Below, piece after piece: positions 36,953 to 45,768 of a stretch of 64,000 nt of DNA. The notes below the pieces were generated by a model. The model did no database searches and was not told the DNA's origin. It saw only the letters and a program-made list of their open reading frames with translations. The DNA comes from Roseiflexus castenholzii DSM 13941. GTDB taxonomy: Bacteria; Chloroflexota; Chloroflexia; Chloroflexales; Roseiflexaceae. The stretch covers positions 186,001 through 250,000 of the forward strand of contig NC_009767.1 in the NCBI RefSeq assembly GCF_000017805.1, read 5' to 3'. Each line of letters begins with the position of its first letter. The first letter of the stretch is position 1. The translations under genes and the position numbers were made by a program.

Positions 36953-37425
36953 CGTCGTTCCTCCTCTGCCAGCCCTGCCAACCGCACGAGTTGCAGCGCA
37001 CCCAGCGGCGCGCGGTAGAGCACATACCTGATCGCCGGTTGCTTGTCGGTTTGCAGGATCATCGCCTTCGCCGGTCGCTCGATTTCCCACGGCGCGCCTT
37101 CGCAGGTGAGCGGGCAGGCGCCCGCGATAGAGAGTTCTGTTTCGCTCAGGATAAGCACATCGTAGGCGTCGTCGTCCAACCGTTTCCAGCGCACTTCGGC
37201 GCGCTCTGAAAAGGCATGCCCGAAATCGCCGCGGATATCGAGACGGTCGATGTCGCTCAGTTTCGTTATCGGGCGCAGGTTGGCTCGCCCATCTGCTGGC
37301 ACAACATCCCACAACGCTGCGCCGCCGAAAGTCCAGCACGGGATTCCCACGTATTCACGGACCACACGGCGAACTTCGGCGCCGGTCGCTTCGCGTAGGC
37401 GGTACATATAGCCGACATTGTTCAT
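36949..37425 (-). CDS. csx19: Csx19-like protein of the type III-D operon
   Basis: 158 residues from ATG 37425 (MNNVGYMYRLRE), overlapping the upstream cas7 stop by ATGA. It has ELRP-like strand segments, TKLSDIDRLDIRGDFGHAF and ERAEVRWKRLDDDAYDVLILSE, consistent with the III-D-specific Csx19 family (TIGR03984-like) by size and position between cas7 genes. The role of Csx19 is not known to me; it is a marker of III-D complexes. The assignment rests on context and general resemblance. Confidence 0.65.
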   Translation of the reverse strand: MNNVGYMYRLREATGAEVRRVVREYVGIPCWTFGGAALWDVVPADGRANLRPITKLSDIDRLDIRGDFGHAFSERAEVRWKRLDDDAYDVLILSETELSIAGACPLTCEGAPWEIERPAKAMILQTDKQPAIRYVLYRAPLGALQLVRLAGLAEEERR

Positions 37426-38489
37426 AATCCGATCTCCCGTTTCCACGCAGGCATGCATGCCCGCCAGATCGCCTTGACCTGATCGGCGCCCTCGGCGTGT
37501 AGCCGCACCCCCATCGTTTCTTCCTCCTGAAAGCGCAGACCGTCCGGCAACGGTGCGGTGTCATCGACGGGGAAATCATAGGCGCGGTAGGCGTCGCCGC
37601 CGAATGCCCCGACGCCGCCGAAGTGACCGACAGGCAGGCGGATACCGCTGCCGATGAGCCGCAGCGCATTCCCTTCCAGCACACACGTCGGATACAGAAT
37701 GTCCAGGCTGTCGAACGATGCCGTCACCCGCCCTAATCCGCGCGATTTGCCGAACCCCAATGCAACGCGCCCCTCCGCCAGGTCGCGCAGCGCCAGCCCC
37801 AGCAACCCCAATTGCGCCAGGGTGACGTTCTTAAAATCGATCCGCGTCGGAAACTCACCGAGCACGACGGTCTCGTAGTTGAACGGACCGACGGCAACCG
37901 AGCCGTACACCCGGTCAATGGCAACACCGTTCCGCTCTTCGGTGACGACGTTTTTGCCATAAGCATCGGCGAAGCGCACCCGCCCCGCCAGCGCTGTGCT
38001 GCCGAAGAGTTGCGCCACGAACGACGAGAGGCGATAGACGGCTGCGGTGCTCTTCAGTTTATCGCGCATCGCCTCAATTGCCCGACCCGAGTTGTAGCGC
38101 ATATCATCGAGACCTTTGTATCGCGCGCCGTCGCCAAGCGGATTGTCAGCGAGAGGGATGAGTTGGGCATCTTCCGGTATCTTCTCTGCCTCATCGAACT
38201 GCTGGCGTCGCTCTTTTCGTTCCTTTTGCAGCGCGTCGCCGTCGAGGGTGCGGCAGATGCGCTCGCAATGAGCGCGGATCACCCCCTTGAGTGAGGGACC
38301 CGGCAGATAGATCGCGCCTGCTGCATACTGTGAACCGCTGCCGTCGGAGACGGCGTACTTCGTGCGCACAAACTGCATGTCGGGCAGGGTCGGGTCGCCG
38401 CCGCCAGTCTCACCCGCCTTAATGAGAATCGGACCGTCGGGGCGGATGGTCAGGCGCAGCGTCCCGTTCAGAAAGGTCGCTTTATGCAT
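37422..38489 (-). CDS. Type III-D Cas7 (Csm3-like) RAMP protein
   Basis: 355 residues, ATG at 38489. Motifs: LTIRPDGPILIKAGETGGGDPT, LPDMQFVRTKY with an Asp in the position of the target-cutting residue, and the RAMP loop AIYLPGPSLKGVIRAHCERI. The Gly-rich C-terminal loop is ALGFGKSRGLGRVTAS. It should be one backbone subunit holding crRNA and cutting target RNA at a 6-nt step. The start overlaps the upstream gene's stop by 8 bp. A larger C-terminal region (about residues 270-355) is unusual for Csm3. Confidence 0.85.
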   Translation of the reverse strand: MHKATFLNGTLRLTIRPDGPILIKAGETGGGDPTLPDMQFVRTKYAVSDGSGSQYAAGAIYLPGPSLKGVIRAHCERICRTLDGDALQKERKERRQQFDEAEKIPEDAQLIPLADNPLGDGARYKGLDDMRYNSGRAIEAMRDKLKSTAAVYRLSSFVAQLFGSTALAGRVRFADAYGKNVVTEERNGVAIDRVYGSVAVGPFNYETVVLGEFPTRIDFKNVTLAQLGLLGLALRDLAEGRVALGFGKSRGLGRVTASFDSLDILYPTCVLEGNALRLIGSGIRLPVGHFGGVGAFGGDAYRAYDFPVDDTAPLPDGLRFQEEETMGVRLHAEGADQVKAIWRACMPAWKREIGL

Positions 38490-39348
38490 TGATCATCTCC
38501 TTCGCCTGCTCAGGTTGCTCCAGGGCTGAGCGGAACGCGGCAACCCATTCCCGCTCTTGATCGGCGCCGACTGCCTCGCCGCCGCCGTTGAGCCAGGCAA
38601 TGACATCATCGACACCAGCCACGCCTTCGCGCACAGCCATGTAACGAATCTCCGGCGCTTCGCGTCCCTCACGCCCGACCAGTTGCACATACCCCAAACC
38701 GCGCGAGCGGAACCCGCCGATCTGTACGTCGCCGCGCTGCCATGGCTTGAGCGCCGCCAGCAGCATACCCAGTTGCCATGGCGCCGCATTCTCGACCACC
38801 AGATCAAAATGGAAGCGCGCGCCGGCAGGAACGACCTCGTAATCGTAGAGCAGCCCAGGTTCAGCCGTTTCGGTATCGCGGTTGATGCCGACGCCGTTGC
38901 GCGTTTCGAACTGACCAAACCAGAGCCTGGGGTCAACCTGTGCATCCTTGAAGAACACCCGCCCCGCGACCCACGGCGCGCCGAAGGTCAGGTCGATCAG
39001 AGTTGAGGCGCGCCAGATCGCTTTGCTCAGTTCCATATCATCATCGTGCTGCTCTTTCAACCGGCTGATCTCTCGGCGCATATGGGCTTCGATTTGTTCG
39101 AGGTCGAACGCCTGATCGGGCTGGACGGCGCGCACGAGGGACTCAACCTGCGCGCGCAGAGCGCCTTTGAGCGACGCGCCGGGGATGAAGGGTCGGTCGA
39201 AGGCATCGCGTAGCACCGGCAGGTCGTTGGCGATGATCTCAGTTGCCCGCCCCGCGCCGATGCGCAGCGCCGTGAGCGCCAGCAGGTCACCGCGCACCGT
39301 CAGGCGATTGTGCAGTGCGGCGAAGGAATAGATCGGTTCACGCGACAC
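38482..39348 (-). CDS. Type III-D Cas7 (Csm3-like) RAMP protein
   Basis: 288 residues. Start GTG 39348 follows a strong AGGAGGT. Motifs: LTVRGDLLALTALRIGAGRAT, NDLPVLRDAFDRPFIPGAS with the catalytic-type Asp in ND, SLKGALRAQVESLV, and the C-terminal Gly-rich loop GGFRSRGLGYVQL. Typical Csm3/Csx7 size. It is predicted to be a crRNA-binding, target-RNA-cutting backbone subunit. Overlaps the small-subunit gene stop by 11 bp. Confidence 0.88.
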   Translation of the reverse strand: MSREPIYSFAALHNRLTVRGDLLALTALRIGAGRATEIIANDLPVLRDAFDRPFIPGASLKGALRAQVESLVRAVQPDQAFDLEQIEAHMRREISRLKEQHDDDMELSKAIWRASTLIDLTFGAPWVAGRVFFKDAQVDPRLWFGQFETRNGVGINRDTETAEPGLLYDYEVVPAGARFHFDLVVENAAPWQLGMLLAALKPWQRGDVQIGGFRSRGLGYVQLVGREGREAPEIRYMAVREGVAGVDDVIAWLNGGGEAVGADQEREWVAAFRSALEQPEQAKEMINA

Positions 39349-39802
39349 TGACGACCTCCTTTAGATGATCGAAACCGTTCGCCTTTTTGGCGTACACAAA
39401 GGCGCGATTGATGTATCCAAGATAGAGTTGCATCAGGCGCACCTGGATGCGCGGCTTGAGCGCATCGGCGTCGGCGATGCTCATGTGTTTCAAAGAATCA
39501 ACGACTTTTTCGGTCTCATCGCGTCCCAGTTTGCCAAGATCGCTGATGACGTGATGCCCGAAGTCTTTCCAGTTGGCACTGTCACGCCCGATCTGATAGC
39601 GGATAAACCCGGCAGTCACCTCAACCGAGCCAGACTCCATCGCGGCGTCGAGCAGATTACGCAACTGGTTCTCTTCCATCTTCGCGTTGCGCAACTTCAG
39701 CACTGCCAGGTTTGCGCGCCGCACCAGTTTGTCGAGTTGCGCGCCAATCGCCTGGTCGAGCGCCAGTTCGCGGCGCAGTTCATCACTGCCCTGCTGATCC
39801 AT
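39338..39802 (-). CDS. Probable small subunit (Cas11/Csm2-like) of the III-D complex
   Basis: 154 residues, all helical: ELRRELALDQAIGAQLDKL, NQLRNLLDAAMES, then a helix pair around LMQLYLGYINRAFVYAKK. No catalytic motif. Its size, helical character and place between csx10 and cas7 match the small (Cas11) subunit of type III complexes, which lines the belly filament and touches target RNA. The family is very divergent, so this is mostly from position. ATG at 39802. Confidence 0.65.
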   Translation of the reverse strand: MDQQGSDELRRELALDQAIGAQLDKLVRRANLAVLKLRNAKMEENQLRNLLDAAMESGSVEVTAGFIRYQIGRDSANWKDFGHHVISDLGKLGRDETEKVVDSLKHMSIADADALKPRIQVRLMQLYLGYINRAFVYAKKANGFDHLKEVVSVA

Positions 39803-40958
39803 TCTCTTCCTCCCAATCGATCAAATGAAAGTCATCGCAGATGCGCACTTGCCCGAACCCCTCCTGGCGACGCTCGCCGATGCCGTCGCGTTCAAGGCGT
39901 TCCAGAACGGCGTAATCATCGTCGGTCAGCGAGCGCTGCGCCTCGAACACGTACAGGCTGCCGAAGCGCACGGCAATGTGTGACGTTTTGGGGCGCTGCC
40001 AGAGAGCGTGCCATCCTGCTACGATCCGCGTTGTCGTAAACGAGCGCACGAGCCGCGCCTCGATGCCGGTGGCGTCGCGCAGCATATCGGCGCTCAGTTC
40101 CTGGGTTGGCAGCCAGCCATCGCGCAACAGAATGGCATCGGAAACCAGGTTGACGGTGAACATCTGACCGGAAAGACGCCACGTTGCGCCGCCGAGATTC
40201 TGGTAGCGCTCAATCTGCCGGATGAATCGCCTGGTCAGCGCTTCCACGCGCTCGCGGATGCTGCGCTCAGCCGGAAGATCGCGCAGTGTTATCCGCACCC
40301 CGCCAATGCCGGTTGTCTGGCGCGCGCCAAGGCGATCAATCCGCTGTGTGACAAGGTCCGTTATCTGATGCCAGACAGCGGCGTCATCGAGATCGATCAT
40401 CGCCAGGCTGCCGATGAAACGCGTTGGCGTGTCTGTTTCCAGCGTTGTCTCGTTGATGGCGAAAAAGGAATAGAGCAGGCTATCTTCTGCCGTGCCGCGC
40501 CTCCGGTTAATGGCCACGCGCGTGTGGATGCGCTGCGTGACGTTGCGAAACTCCGGTTTCCCATCCGTGATGGTGTAGAACTTCTGACCAGCCGCTTCCC
40601 AGGGACGCCCCTCGGCATCAGTTGGCGCGTACACCAGTGCGGGCGGGGTCTGTTGTTCCCAGCACACCCGCGGCACCAGCGAGTCGCGGAGGCGACTCTC
40701 GCCCTTTGGCGTGATGGCGGTTGCCGGCAACGGGCGCACCCATGCATCGCCTTCGTGCATCGGGTAGGCATTGCGGCAGCGCAGCCGCCGCAGGAGCGCC
40801 GGATCGAAGCGCCCACTCCGATCCAACGCGCCGCCGAGCGCGCCAAACAGCGCCGCACCAGGCACAAATGGCAGGCTTTGGCGGAACTGCGCACCTGGCT
40901 TGCTCTCCGGAAAGGCGAGCGGCTCACGCGCCTCGACTATCAGCACCGTCTCGTGCAT
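39783..40958 (-). CDS. csx10: Csx10, Cas5-type RAMP protein of type III-D
   Basis: 391 residues from ATG 40958 (MHETVLIVEAREPLAF). The RAMP N-terminal pattern is SLPFVPGAALFGALGGALD, then AINRRRGTAEDSLLYSF and a second RAMP-like half with GARQTTGIGGVRITL, ending ERRQEGFGQVRI. Csx10 replaces Cas5 in III-D and holds the crRNA 5' handle. The frame is open upstream to 41060 but that part overlaps cas7. The ATG overlaps the upstream stop (TAATG). Confidence 0.85.
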   Translation of the reverse strand: MHETVLIVEAREPLAFPESKPGAQFRQSLPFVPGAALFGALGGALDRSGRFDPALLRRLRCRNAYPMHEGDAWVRPLPATAITPKGESRLRDSLVPRVCWEQQTPPALVYAPTDAEGRPWEAAGQKFYTITDGKPEFRNVTQRIHTRVAINRRRGTAEDSLLYSFFAINETTLETDTPTRFIGSLAMIDLDDAAVWHQITDLVTQRIDRLGARQTTGIGGVRITLRDLPAERSIRERVEALTRRFIRQIERYQNLGGATWRLSGQMFTVNLVSDAILLRDGWLPTQELSADMLRDATGIEARLVRSFTTTRIVAGWHALWQRPKTSHIAVRFGSLYVFEAQRSLTDDDYAVLERLERDGIGERRQEGFGQVRICDDFHLIDWEEENGSAGQ

Positions 40959-41602
40959 TACGCTCCTCCCCCGCGCACCAGATCGCGCAACGCCTTGGCG
41001 AGAACGGCATCGTCCTGTACCTGACCGGCCACTGTCACCTGCACTCTTGTTGTCGCCCATCCCAGTCCACGCGACTTCGCGCTGCCCCAGCGATCAACAA
41101 CGCGCAATGCAGCCCAGAGCAGCGCGACATGACCGAGGTCAGGAAGCGTGCCAACAATCGCCGGTCGAGCGGTGAAGCGCATCCCGCGCAGCGCTGTTTC
41201 CTGAAACAACAGGCGCTCATCCTCCGCCGTGCCGCGCCGCCGGTTGAGCGCCACGCTGGGGCGGATCTGACTCAACCATTGCGGTACGGTCTGCGCCTTT
41301 CCGACATCAGCGATCAGACTGGCGAAGTGAAGCGGCGCTCGTTGCTGCGGCGAACCGAACACGCGCCGTATGATGGTATCGGTCTCGTCGCCGAAACTCT
41401 GCGGCACGCCGAGTCCAAGCGTGGATGCAATGGCTTCAGCGGCGTGGCGCGTGCGCCCTTTGACCTGCGAGCCAGGGATAAGCGGACGCCCCCGGCTATC
41501 GCGCACGATCACTTTGTCGGCAAGCGTTCCGGCACTGCCGCCTGCGCCGACGCTCACGGGAGTGTCGCTCAGAACTTCGAGATCAAACTGTACGTTGACC
41601 AT
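40958..41602 (-). CDS. Type III-D Cas7 (Csm3-like) RAMP protein
   Basis: 214 residues from ATG 41602 (MVNVQFDLEVLSDTPV). Motifs: GAGGSAGTLADKVIVRD with Asp in the catalytic position, then RPLIPGSQVKGRTRHAAEAI, ALNRRRGTAEDERLLF and the C-terminal Gly-rich GSAKSRGLGWATTR. A compact, classical Csm3-like subunit. It overlaps the cas10 stop by 20 bp, so translation of cas10 and this gene is coupled. Confidence 0.88.
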   Translation of the reverse strand: MVNVQFDLEVLSDTPVSVGAGGSAGTLADKVIVRDSRGRPLIPGSQVKGRTRHAAEAIASTLGLGVPQSFGDETDTIIRRVFGSPQQRAPLHFASLIADVGKAQTVPQWLSQIRPSVALNRRRGTAEDERLLFQETALRGMRFTARPAIVGTLPDLGHVALLWAALRVVDRWGSAKSRGLGWATTRVQVTVAGQVQDDAVLAKALRDLVRGGGA

Positions 41603-43766
41603 CCTCACCCTCCGGCAAAGAGACCATATCGTAGATTTCGGCGAGATCGGACCAGATGGTTTCGTGTCCTCCTGCGGCACGCAACAGCCACGGATGCGTC
41701 GCCGGACGACGCAACGCAGCGTCCGCCTGGCGCCATGCCTGTTCGATGTGTTCGATCAGCATGGTGTTGGCGTCCTTCTGCCGCACACGGGTATAGAGGT
41801 ATTCCAGAGAACTGGTCATGACCCCTGGCGTTGTTTCCATGACGCGCCGCAGACGGTAGAGTTGCGAGCGCGGGAAGCGGCTGCGCTTGAGTGCGCGGGC
41901 GGTTTCCAGCAAACCGGCAAACTCGTGCCAGGTGTAGGGACGAGCGGTGAGACGCCGATCGCTCTCATCATGCAGCGCCGCTTTGCGGAACGTTTCGACC
42001 GTGTCGGCGACCATGGTGACCGATTTCAGCACCATAAAATCGACAGCGCCGCCGTAGTAGCGTTGTCCGGTCAAGGAGCGCGCCAGTTTCTTGGCGCGTT
42101 TGAGCAATTCCTCCACCAGATCACGCAGGAAGAAGATCGGCGCCGACTCCTGTGCAACGACCACGCCTGCCGAAAGCCCCACCGACGGCGTGTACGGCTC
42201 GCGCGTGACCAGCGTTTCGCGGATGTAGCGCGTGTGAATGGCATTCGACGCACAGGCGTCGGATGGCGCAGGGAGGTTCTGCGCCAGGGAGCGTTCAAAC
42301 TCACTCGCAATCGCCAGCGCCACGTCGAAGGCGCGACTGCCGGGGACAATGAGGAGCAGATCGTCACCGCCAATAGTCAGAATCTCGAAGGGATGCACAA
42401 CCGCACGCTGCCGCTTGCGTCGCACCTCAGCCGGTCGCAGACACTGCGCTAGCGCTTTGAAGACTGCATCGGTTGCGGCTGTGCTCAGATGCGCAGAAGT
42501 CTGGTGCAAGTCGTCGGGGGTCGACAGGGTGGCGATTAACCGCCCGACGTTGTTCCCGTCAGCGTAGATGATGCCGATGTAGCGATCTGGTCGGGAAGCG
42601 GCGCCGATCTCATTCAGGTCGCGCGGCGGCGTCACATTCGGCTGCTGATCCATGGCGCAACGGTAAGGCGTAGCGGCGCCTTCCTTAGCCAGAAACGCTT
42701 CCCACCGTGTTTCCCACGAGCGATTGCGCAGGTCGTCAGGTGCGCGCCAGGCGAACGTTGACGTGTACCAGCGCGTCTGATCGTCGTCGTCGCGCTTGAT
42801 CAGTTGCCCGACATACCGTTTGCGCGCCGAAGGTTCGCTGTAGGCGCGTGTTTCATCGGCGACTGTCCCGCGCCATTCGGCGGGGCGCACATCGCTGCTG
42901 GCGCACCGTTCCGCCCATGGCGTCATCGGGTAGAGCGGTAGAACGCGCGGCGCGCCAGCGTAAGCGCGCTCGTCGCGGCGCCGGTTGAACATAGTCGCCA
43001 GGATCGTCACCAGTTCGCCGAATTGCTTGCGGTTCAGAAAGCGACGCACGGCGCTTATGTCATCAACTGTGAGCGCGCGCCCCGGAACGGCAGTACGGAT
43101 CGCGTCATCACTCAGATTCGCTGCGGCGCTGCCCGGCAACGGCGCGTAGTAGTACGCTTCGAGTTCCGGTCGCAGGTGCAGGTTCTGCCATCGATCCAGA
43201 AAGGCGTCTGCCCAAAAGTCGAGCGGTCGACGTCCGTAGCGCAGTTCGAGGAGCGAAAAGGTTGCGGCGACGGCGACGCTATTGGCGGTGAGGGTCTGGC
43301 GGGTAAACGCCTGTTCAATGCGACCGGCGAGTTCCGCACCTTTCGCAACTGGCGCGAAGGCGAGAAGACTACCCCCGCCAGCATAGATAATGCACGATTC
43401 TCCGAGACTCTCACCGAGCGTCTCACGCCAGATCGCAGAAAGATGATGATCATTCACCCACTCGAGCAGCGCACTGGCGCCGCGAATTTCGGGCAACGCC
43501 GGCGACTCGAAGACGTATCCCTTGATCTTCGTTGCGCCGCCGTAGACCAGCGCCACTCGCTGCGCTTCCTCCGGCAAACCGGCGTCGTGCAGTCGCGTCG
43601 TCACCGTCGTGTGCAATTCCTCGAGCATGGCTTTGGACGGCGCGACCGGCGCGTTGTCCAAAGCCGAACGCACTACGTCTTCCACTGAACGGGCGTCGAT
43701 ACCCGTTCCATACACCAGGCACGCTGCAATCGCGCGAGTAAAGGTGAAACGATCTGCGTTCATCAT
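41583..43766 (-). CDS. cas10: Cas10, type III-D large subunit with GGDD cyclase motif
   Basis: 727 residues. It has two palm domains: the first in YGGATKIKGYVFESPALPEIRGASALL with AGGGSLLAF, the second with GIIYADGNNVGRLI and the cyclase motif TIGGDDLLLIVPG. GGDD is intact, so cyclic oligoadenylate synthesis upon target binding is predicted. I see no HD-nuclease motif in the N-terminal ~150 residues. Then a helical C-terminal region (TRARQKDANTMLIEHI-like, HEFAGLLETARALKRSRF). It is the first gene of an operon with overlapping stops and starts. No CARF-domain nuclease gene is in the window to receive a cyclic signal. Confidence 0.93.
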   Translation of the reverse strand: MMNADRFTFTRAIAACLVYGTGIDARSVEDVVRSALDNAPVAPSKAMLEELHTTVTTRLHDAGLPEEAQRVALVYGGATKIKGYVFESPALPEIRGASALLEWVNDHHLSAIWRETLGESLGESCIIYAGGGSLLAFAPVAKGAELAGRIEQAFTRQTLTANSVAVAATFSLLELRYGRRPLDFWADAFLDRWQNLHLRPELEAYYYAPLPGSAAANLSDDAIRTAVPGRALTVDDISAVRRFLNRKQFGELVTILATMFNRRRDERAYAGAPRVLPLYPMTPWAERCASSDVRPAEWRGTVADETRAYSEPSARKRYVGQLIKRDDDDQTRWYTSTFAWRAPDDLRNRSWETRWEAFLAKEGAATPYRCAMDQQPNVTPPRDLNEIGAASRPDRYIGIIYADGNNVGRLIATLSTPDDLHQTSAHLSTAATDAVFKALAQCLRPAEVRRKRQRAVVHPFEILTIGGDDLLLIVPGSRAFDVALAIASEFERSLAQNLPAPSDACASNAIHTRYIRETLVTREPYTPSVGLSAGVVVAQESAPIFFLRDLVEELLKRAKKLARSLTGQRYYGGAVDFMVLKSVTMVADTVETFRKAALHDESDRRLTARPYTWHEFAGLLETARALKRSRFPRSQLYRLRRVMETTPGVMTSSLEYLYTRVRQKDANTMLIEHIEQAWRQADAALRRPATHPWLLRAAGGHETIWSDLAEIYDMVSLPEGEDGQRTV

Positions 43767-44216
43767 TGTTTTTGCAGTCTGGTTTCTCCGGGCAAACGTC
43801 TCAGATCAGGAAAAGACCTTACGTTGAGGCATATTTCAAAACCGACAATTTCAGTATAACCACCACCCCCGTCACAAATGCAACAACGCTCTATCCCCGC
43901 AGACGGACAGGCGCCCCTGATCGCTATACTGCACATTCGCGCGCCAACTGCTACGGAAACGTTGTGGATCGCACCGGAACGCCCGACCCTGCGCCAGACG
44001 GCGAACCGCCTCTGATCGCCGGCGCATCTGCCCGATGGTGTGTCAGGGTAAACGAGACGCGCTGAGCTGCCGACCGATCCTTCGTGTTCCTTTGCGTCCT
44101 TCGTGGATAGTTCACGTTTTTTCACATGCTTCGTGGAACCGCGCCCGCGCCCGGCATGGGCGGCGGGTCTGGCGGGATCACGTAACACGCAACGTTCGAT
44201 ACCGACCTTCCCGCCT
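43767..44216. other. Gene-free gap between cas6 and cas10
   Basis: About 450 bases. No CRISPR repeats and no gene that I can support. A TATACT on the minus strand at 43853-43858 could be a -10 box for the cas10 operon, though no good -35 was seen. Words like those of the 34242 repeat occur at 44085-44130. Confidence 0.4.
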
Positions 44217-45206
44217 TCACCCTTCCAGATTCATCATCTGCACGTTGCCATGCCCGAAGGTGCAGGACTTCCCGATATGCACCAGACTGCCAAGCGCCAG
44301 CAGCCAGCGCAGATCGATGCCGACGCCTCGCAGCATCGCCGTGCCGACGATCCCGCCCTGCGGCATCGTCTGGCGCTGGCGCGTAGAGGTGCGCTGGACA
44401 TCGACCCATCGCGTCTGCACCTGTTCGACAGTAACGGCGCGCGCTGCATTGATCAGCCGCTCATAATCGACCTGCCACCGTCCATTGCCATGGAAGGTCG
44501 CCAGCGCATCGATCCGCCAGCATGCCGCGCGGACCAGCGCGGGCAGGTCGAACGTGCGCAACACCTCTCCGCGTTCACGAATGCGGAGCGGCGTGAGCAG
44601 GACCAGACTCAAATCTTTCGGGAGTGTTTGTGCATATGCAGAGACTGCTGCCGCATCAATGAACGGCAGGCTCTCCGCGCTTTGAAGCACCTGACCATCC
44701 TGGTAGATAACCACTCCGGTCGGTTGCCAGGGGCGCAACGCTTCGACCCGTTCCAGTCGGAAGGGAGCATGATCGCGCCCTAACCCCATCGCACCCAGGC
44801 GCTCGAAACTGAACAGGAAGTAGGGCAGATACTCCACGCCCCGTCCGATCAGCGTCAAGCCAAATTCCAGCGCATCCCCCGCCACGTAGCGCGTGCGCGT
44901 ATCGCCCGGCGCCACAATGACGAAGGGGCGCGGCACATCGCGCAGGTCGTGCAGGTGCGCGACATCGGACGGGTGTGGCGTCTCGAAGACCCAGCGGTAT
45001 GGGCAGAATGGGGTAATGGTGCATTCATGCGACCGCCCCCAACATGCCTGGAGGCAGGAGGCGCGCTGAAATGCATAGCCGAAGCCGCCGCGCAGCATAG
45101 CGCCCTTATACGCGGGCAGAAAGGCGTCGATGAGCAGGCGAATCGTCAGACGAAGACGCAGGATCGGGAGATCGGGAAGAGCAAGACCAGCGCTCTCTGT
45201 AGACAT
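44217..45206 (-). CDS. cas6: Cas6-type pre-crRNA endoribonuclease
   Basis: 329 residues from ATG 45206 (MSTESAGLALPDL). The N-terminal RAMP strands carry RLTIRLLIDAFLPAYKGAMLRGGFGYAFQRASC and the C-terminal Gly-rich loop is LVHIGKSCTFGHGNVQMM, the DUF2276/Cas6 signature. Cas6 cuts the pre-crRNA inside repeats. It is on the same strand as, and 450 bases upstream of, cas10. Its promoter may lie in the MITE ending near 45265. No array is in the window, so it must serve arrays elsewhere. Confidence 0.88.
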   Translation of the reverse strand: MSTESAGLALPDLPILRLRLTIRLLIDAFLPAYKGAMLRGGFGYAFQRASCLQACWGRSHECTITPFCPYRWVFETPHPSDVAHLHDLRDVPRPFVIVAPGDTRTRYVAGDALEFGLTLIGRGVEYLPYFLFSFERLGAMGLGRDHAPFRLERVEALRPWQPTGVVIYQDGQVLQSAESLPFIDAAAVSAYAQTLPKDLSLVLLTPLRIRERGEVLRTFDLPALVRAACWRIDALATFHGNGRWQVDYERLINAARAVTVEQVQTRWVDVQRTSTRQRQTMPQGGIVGTAMLRGVGIDLRWLLALGSLVHIGKSCTFGHGNVQMMNLEG

Positions 45207-45264
45207 AAAACAATGACCCATCTAAACCAGGCGCACCAGGATCCTCGAGAGAGACTTGCAACTT
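45207..45264. other. Leader region of cas6
   Basis: 58 bases between the MITE end and the cas6 start. The MITE end plus host bases read TGGTATAAG on the minus strand (TATAAG at 45262-45267), leaving a leader of about 50 nt. Confidence 0.4.
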
Positions 45265-45414
45265 ATACCAATTCCCTGTGACCATCCGGCATGGTCACCC
45301 CGAGCAGCGCGAGGGGTCGTGCGCGACCCGCGCAGATTCCGCGCTGAGTTTACCCTGAGCGAAGCGAAGGGCTCGGAATGACAAGCATGTGGCATCGTCA
45401 ATCGTCATTGGTAT
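45265..45414 (-). repeat. MITE-like repeat, copy 7
   Basis: 150 bp from ATACCAATTCCCTGTG to CAATCGTCATTGGTAT, inverted relative to copy 1. It shares TTTACCCTGAGCGAAGCGAA with copy 5. The left end faces cas6. Confidence 0.9.
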
Positions 45415-45727
45415 TACAAGATGGCTGAGTAAGGATGGAACAATGTCTTCGATTGCATGATGGAGGAAAAAGCAACAGTTTGTCAATACCACGGCGCAGC
45501 AACGTATGCCCGCGCACGATCAAACAAGGGCGGGACTGAGACCCCGCTCACGAGGAGCGTTTACCACGTCGCAGTCAATCAGACACGATGTTCGCACGTT
45601 CGCTCAGCAGCCACAGCGGGGCTTGCACTTGCTTAGCGCGGGCGGCGCGCCTACACACCCCGCACGCAGCAACGCGGGCGGCGCGCCCGCACACGTCGTG
45701 GCGGATGTCCGTCGCCTCCTCTGCCAG
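45415..45727. other. Gene-free stretch upstream of the IS701-like element
   Basis: No supportable gene. Two copies of a CGCGGGCGGCGCGCC-type phrase occur near 45638 and 45678. It may be the left-over 3' flank of the locus that the IS entered. Confidence 0.35.
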
Positions 45728-45757
45728 ACGGCGCCATCCCGTCGGCTTTTTTTCAGA
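45728..45757 (+). terminator. Probable Rho-independent terminator
   Basis: GACGG/CCGTC stem with a loop of seven bases and a GGC-TTTTTTT tail (T-run at 45747-45753). Read on the plus strand it would stop transcription coming from the left before the IS. Confidence 0.45.
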
Positions 45758-45768
45758 CACACTCTCAG

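Noticed and set aside
35916..45264. CRISPR array next to the cas genes
   Set aside because: Checked the gaps at 35916-35992, 43767-44216 and 45207-45264; no repeated 28-37 bp units with spacers were seen.
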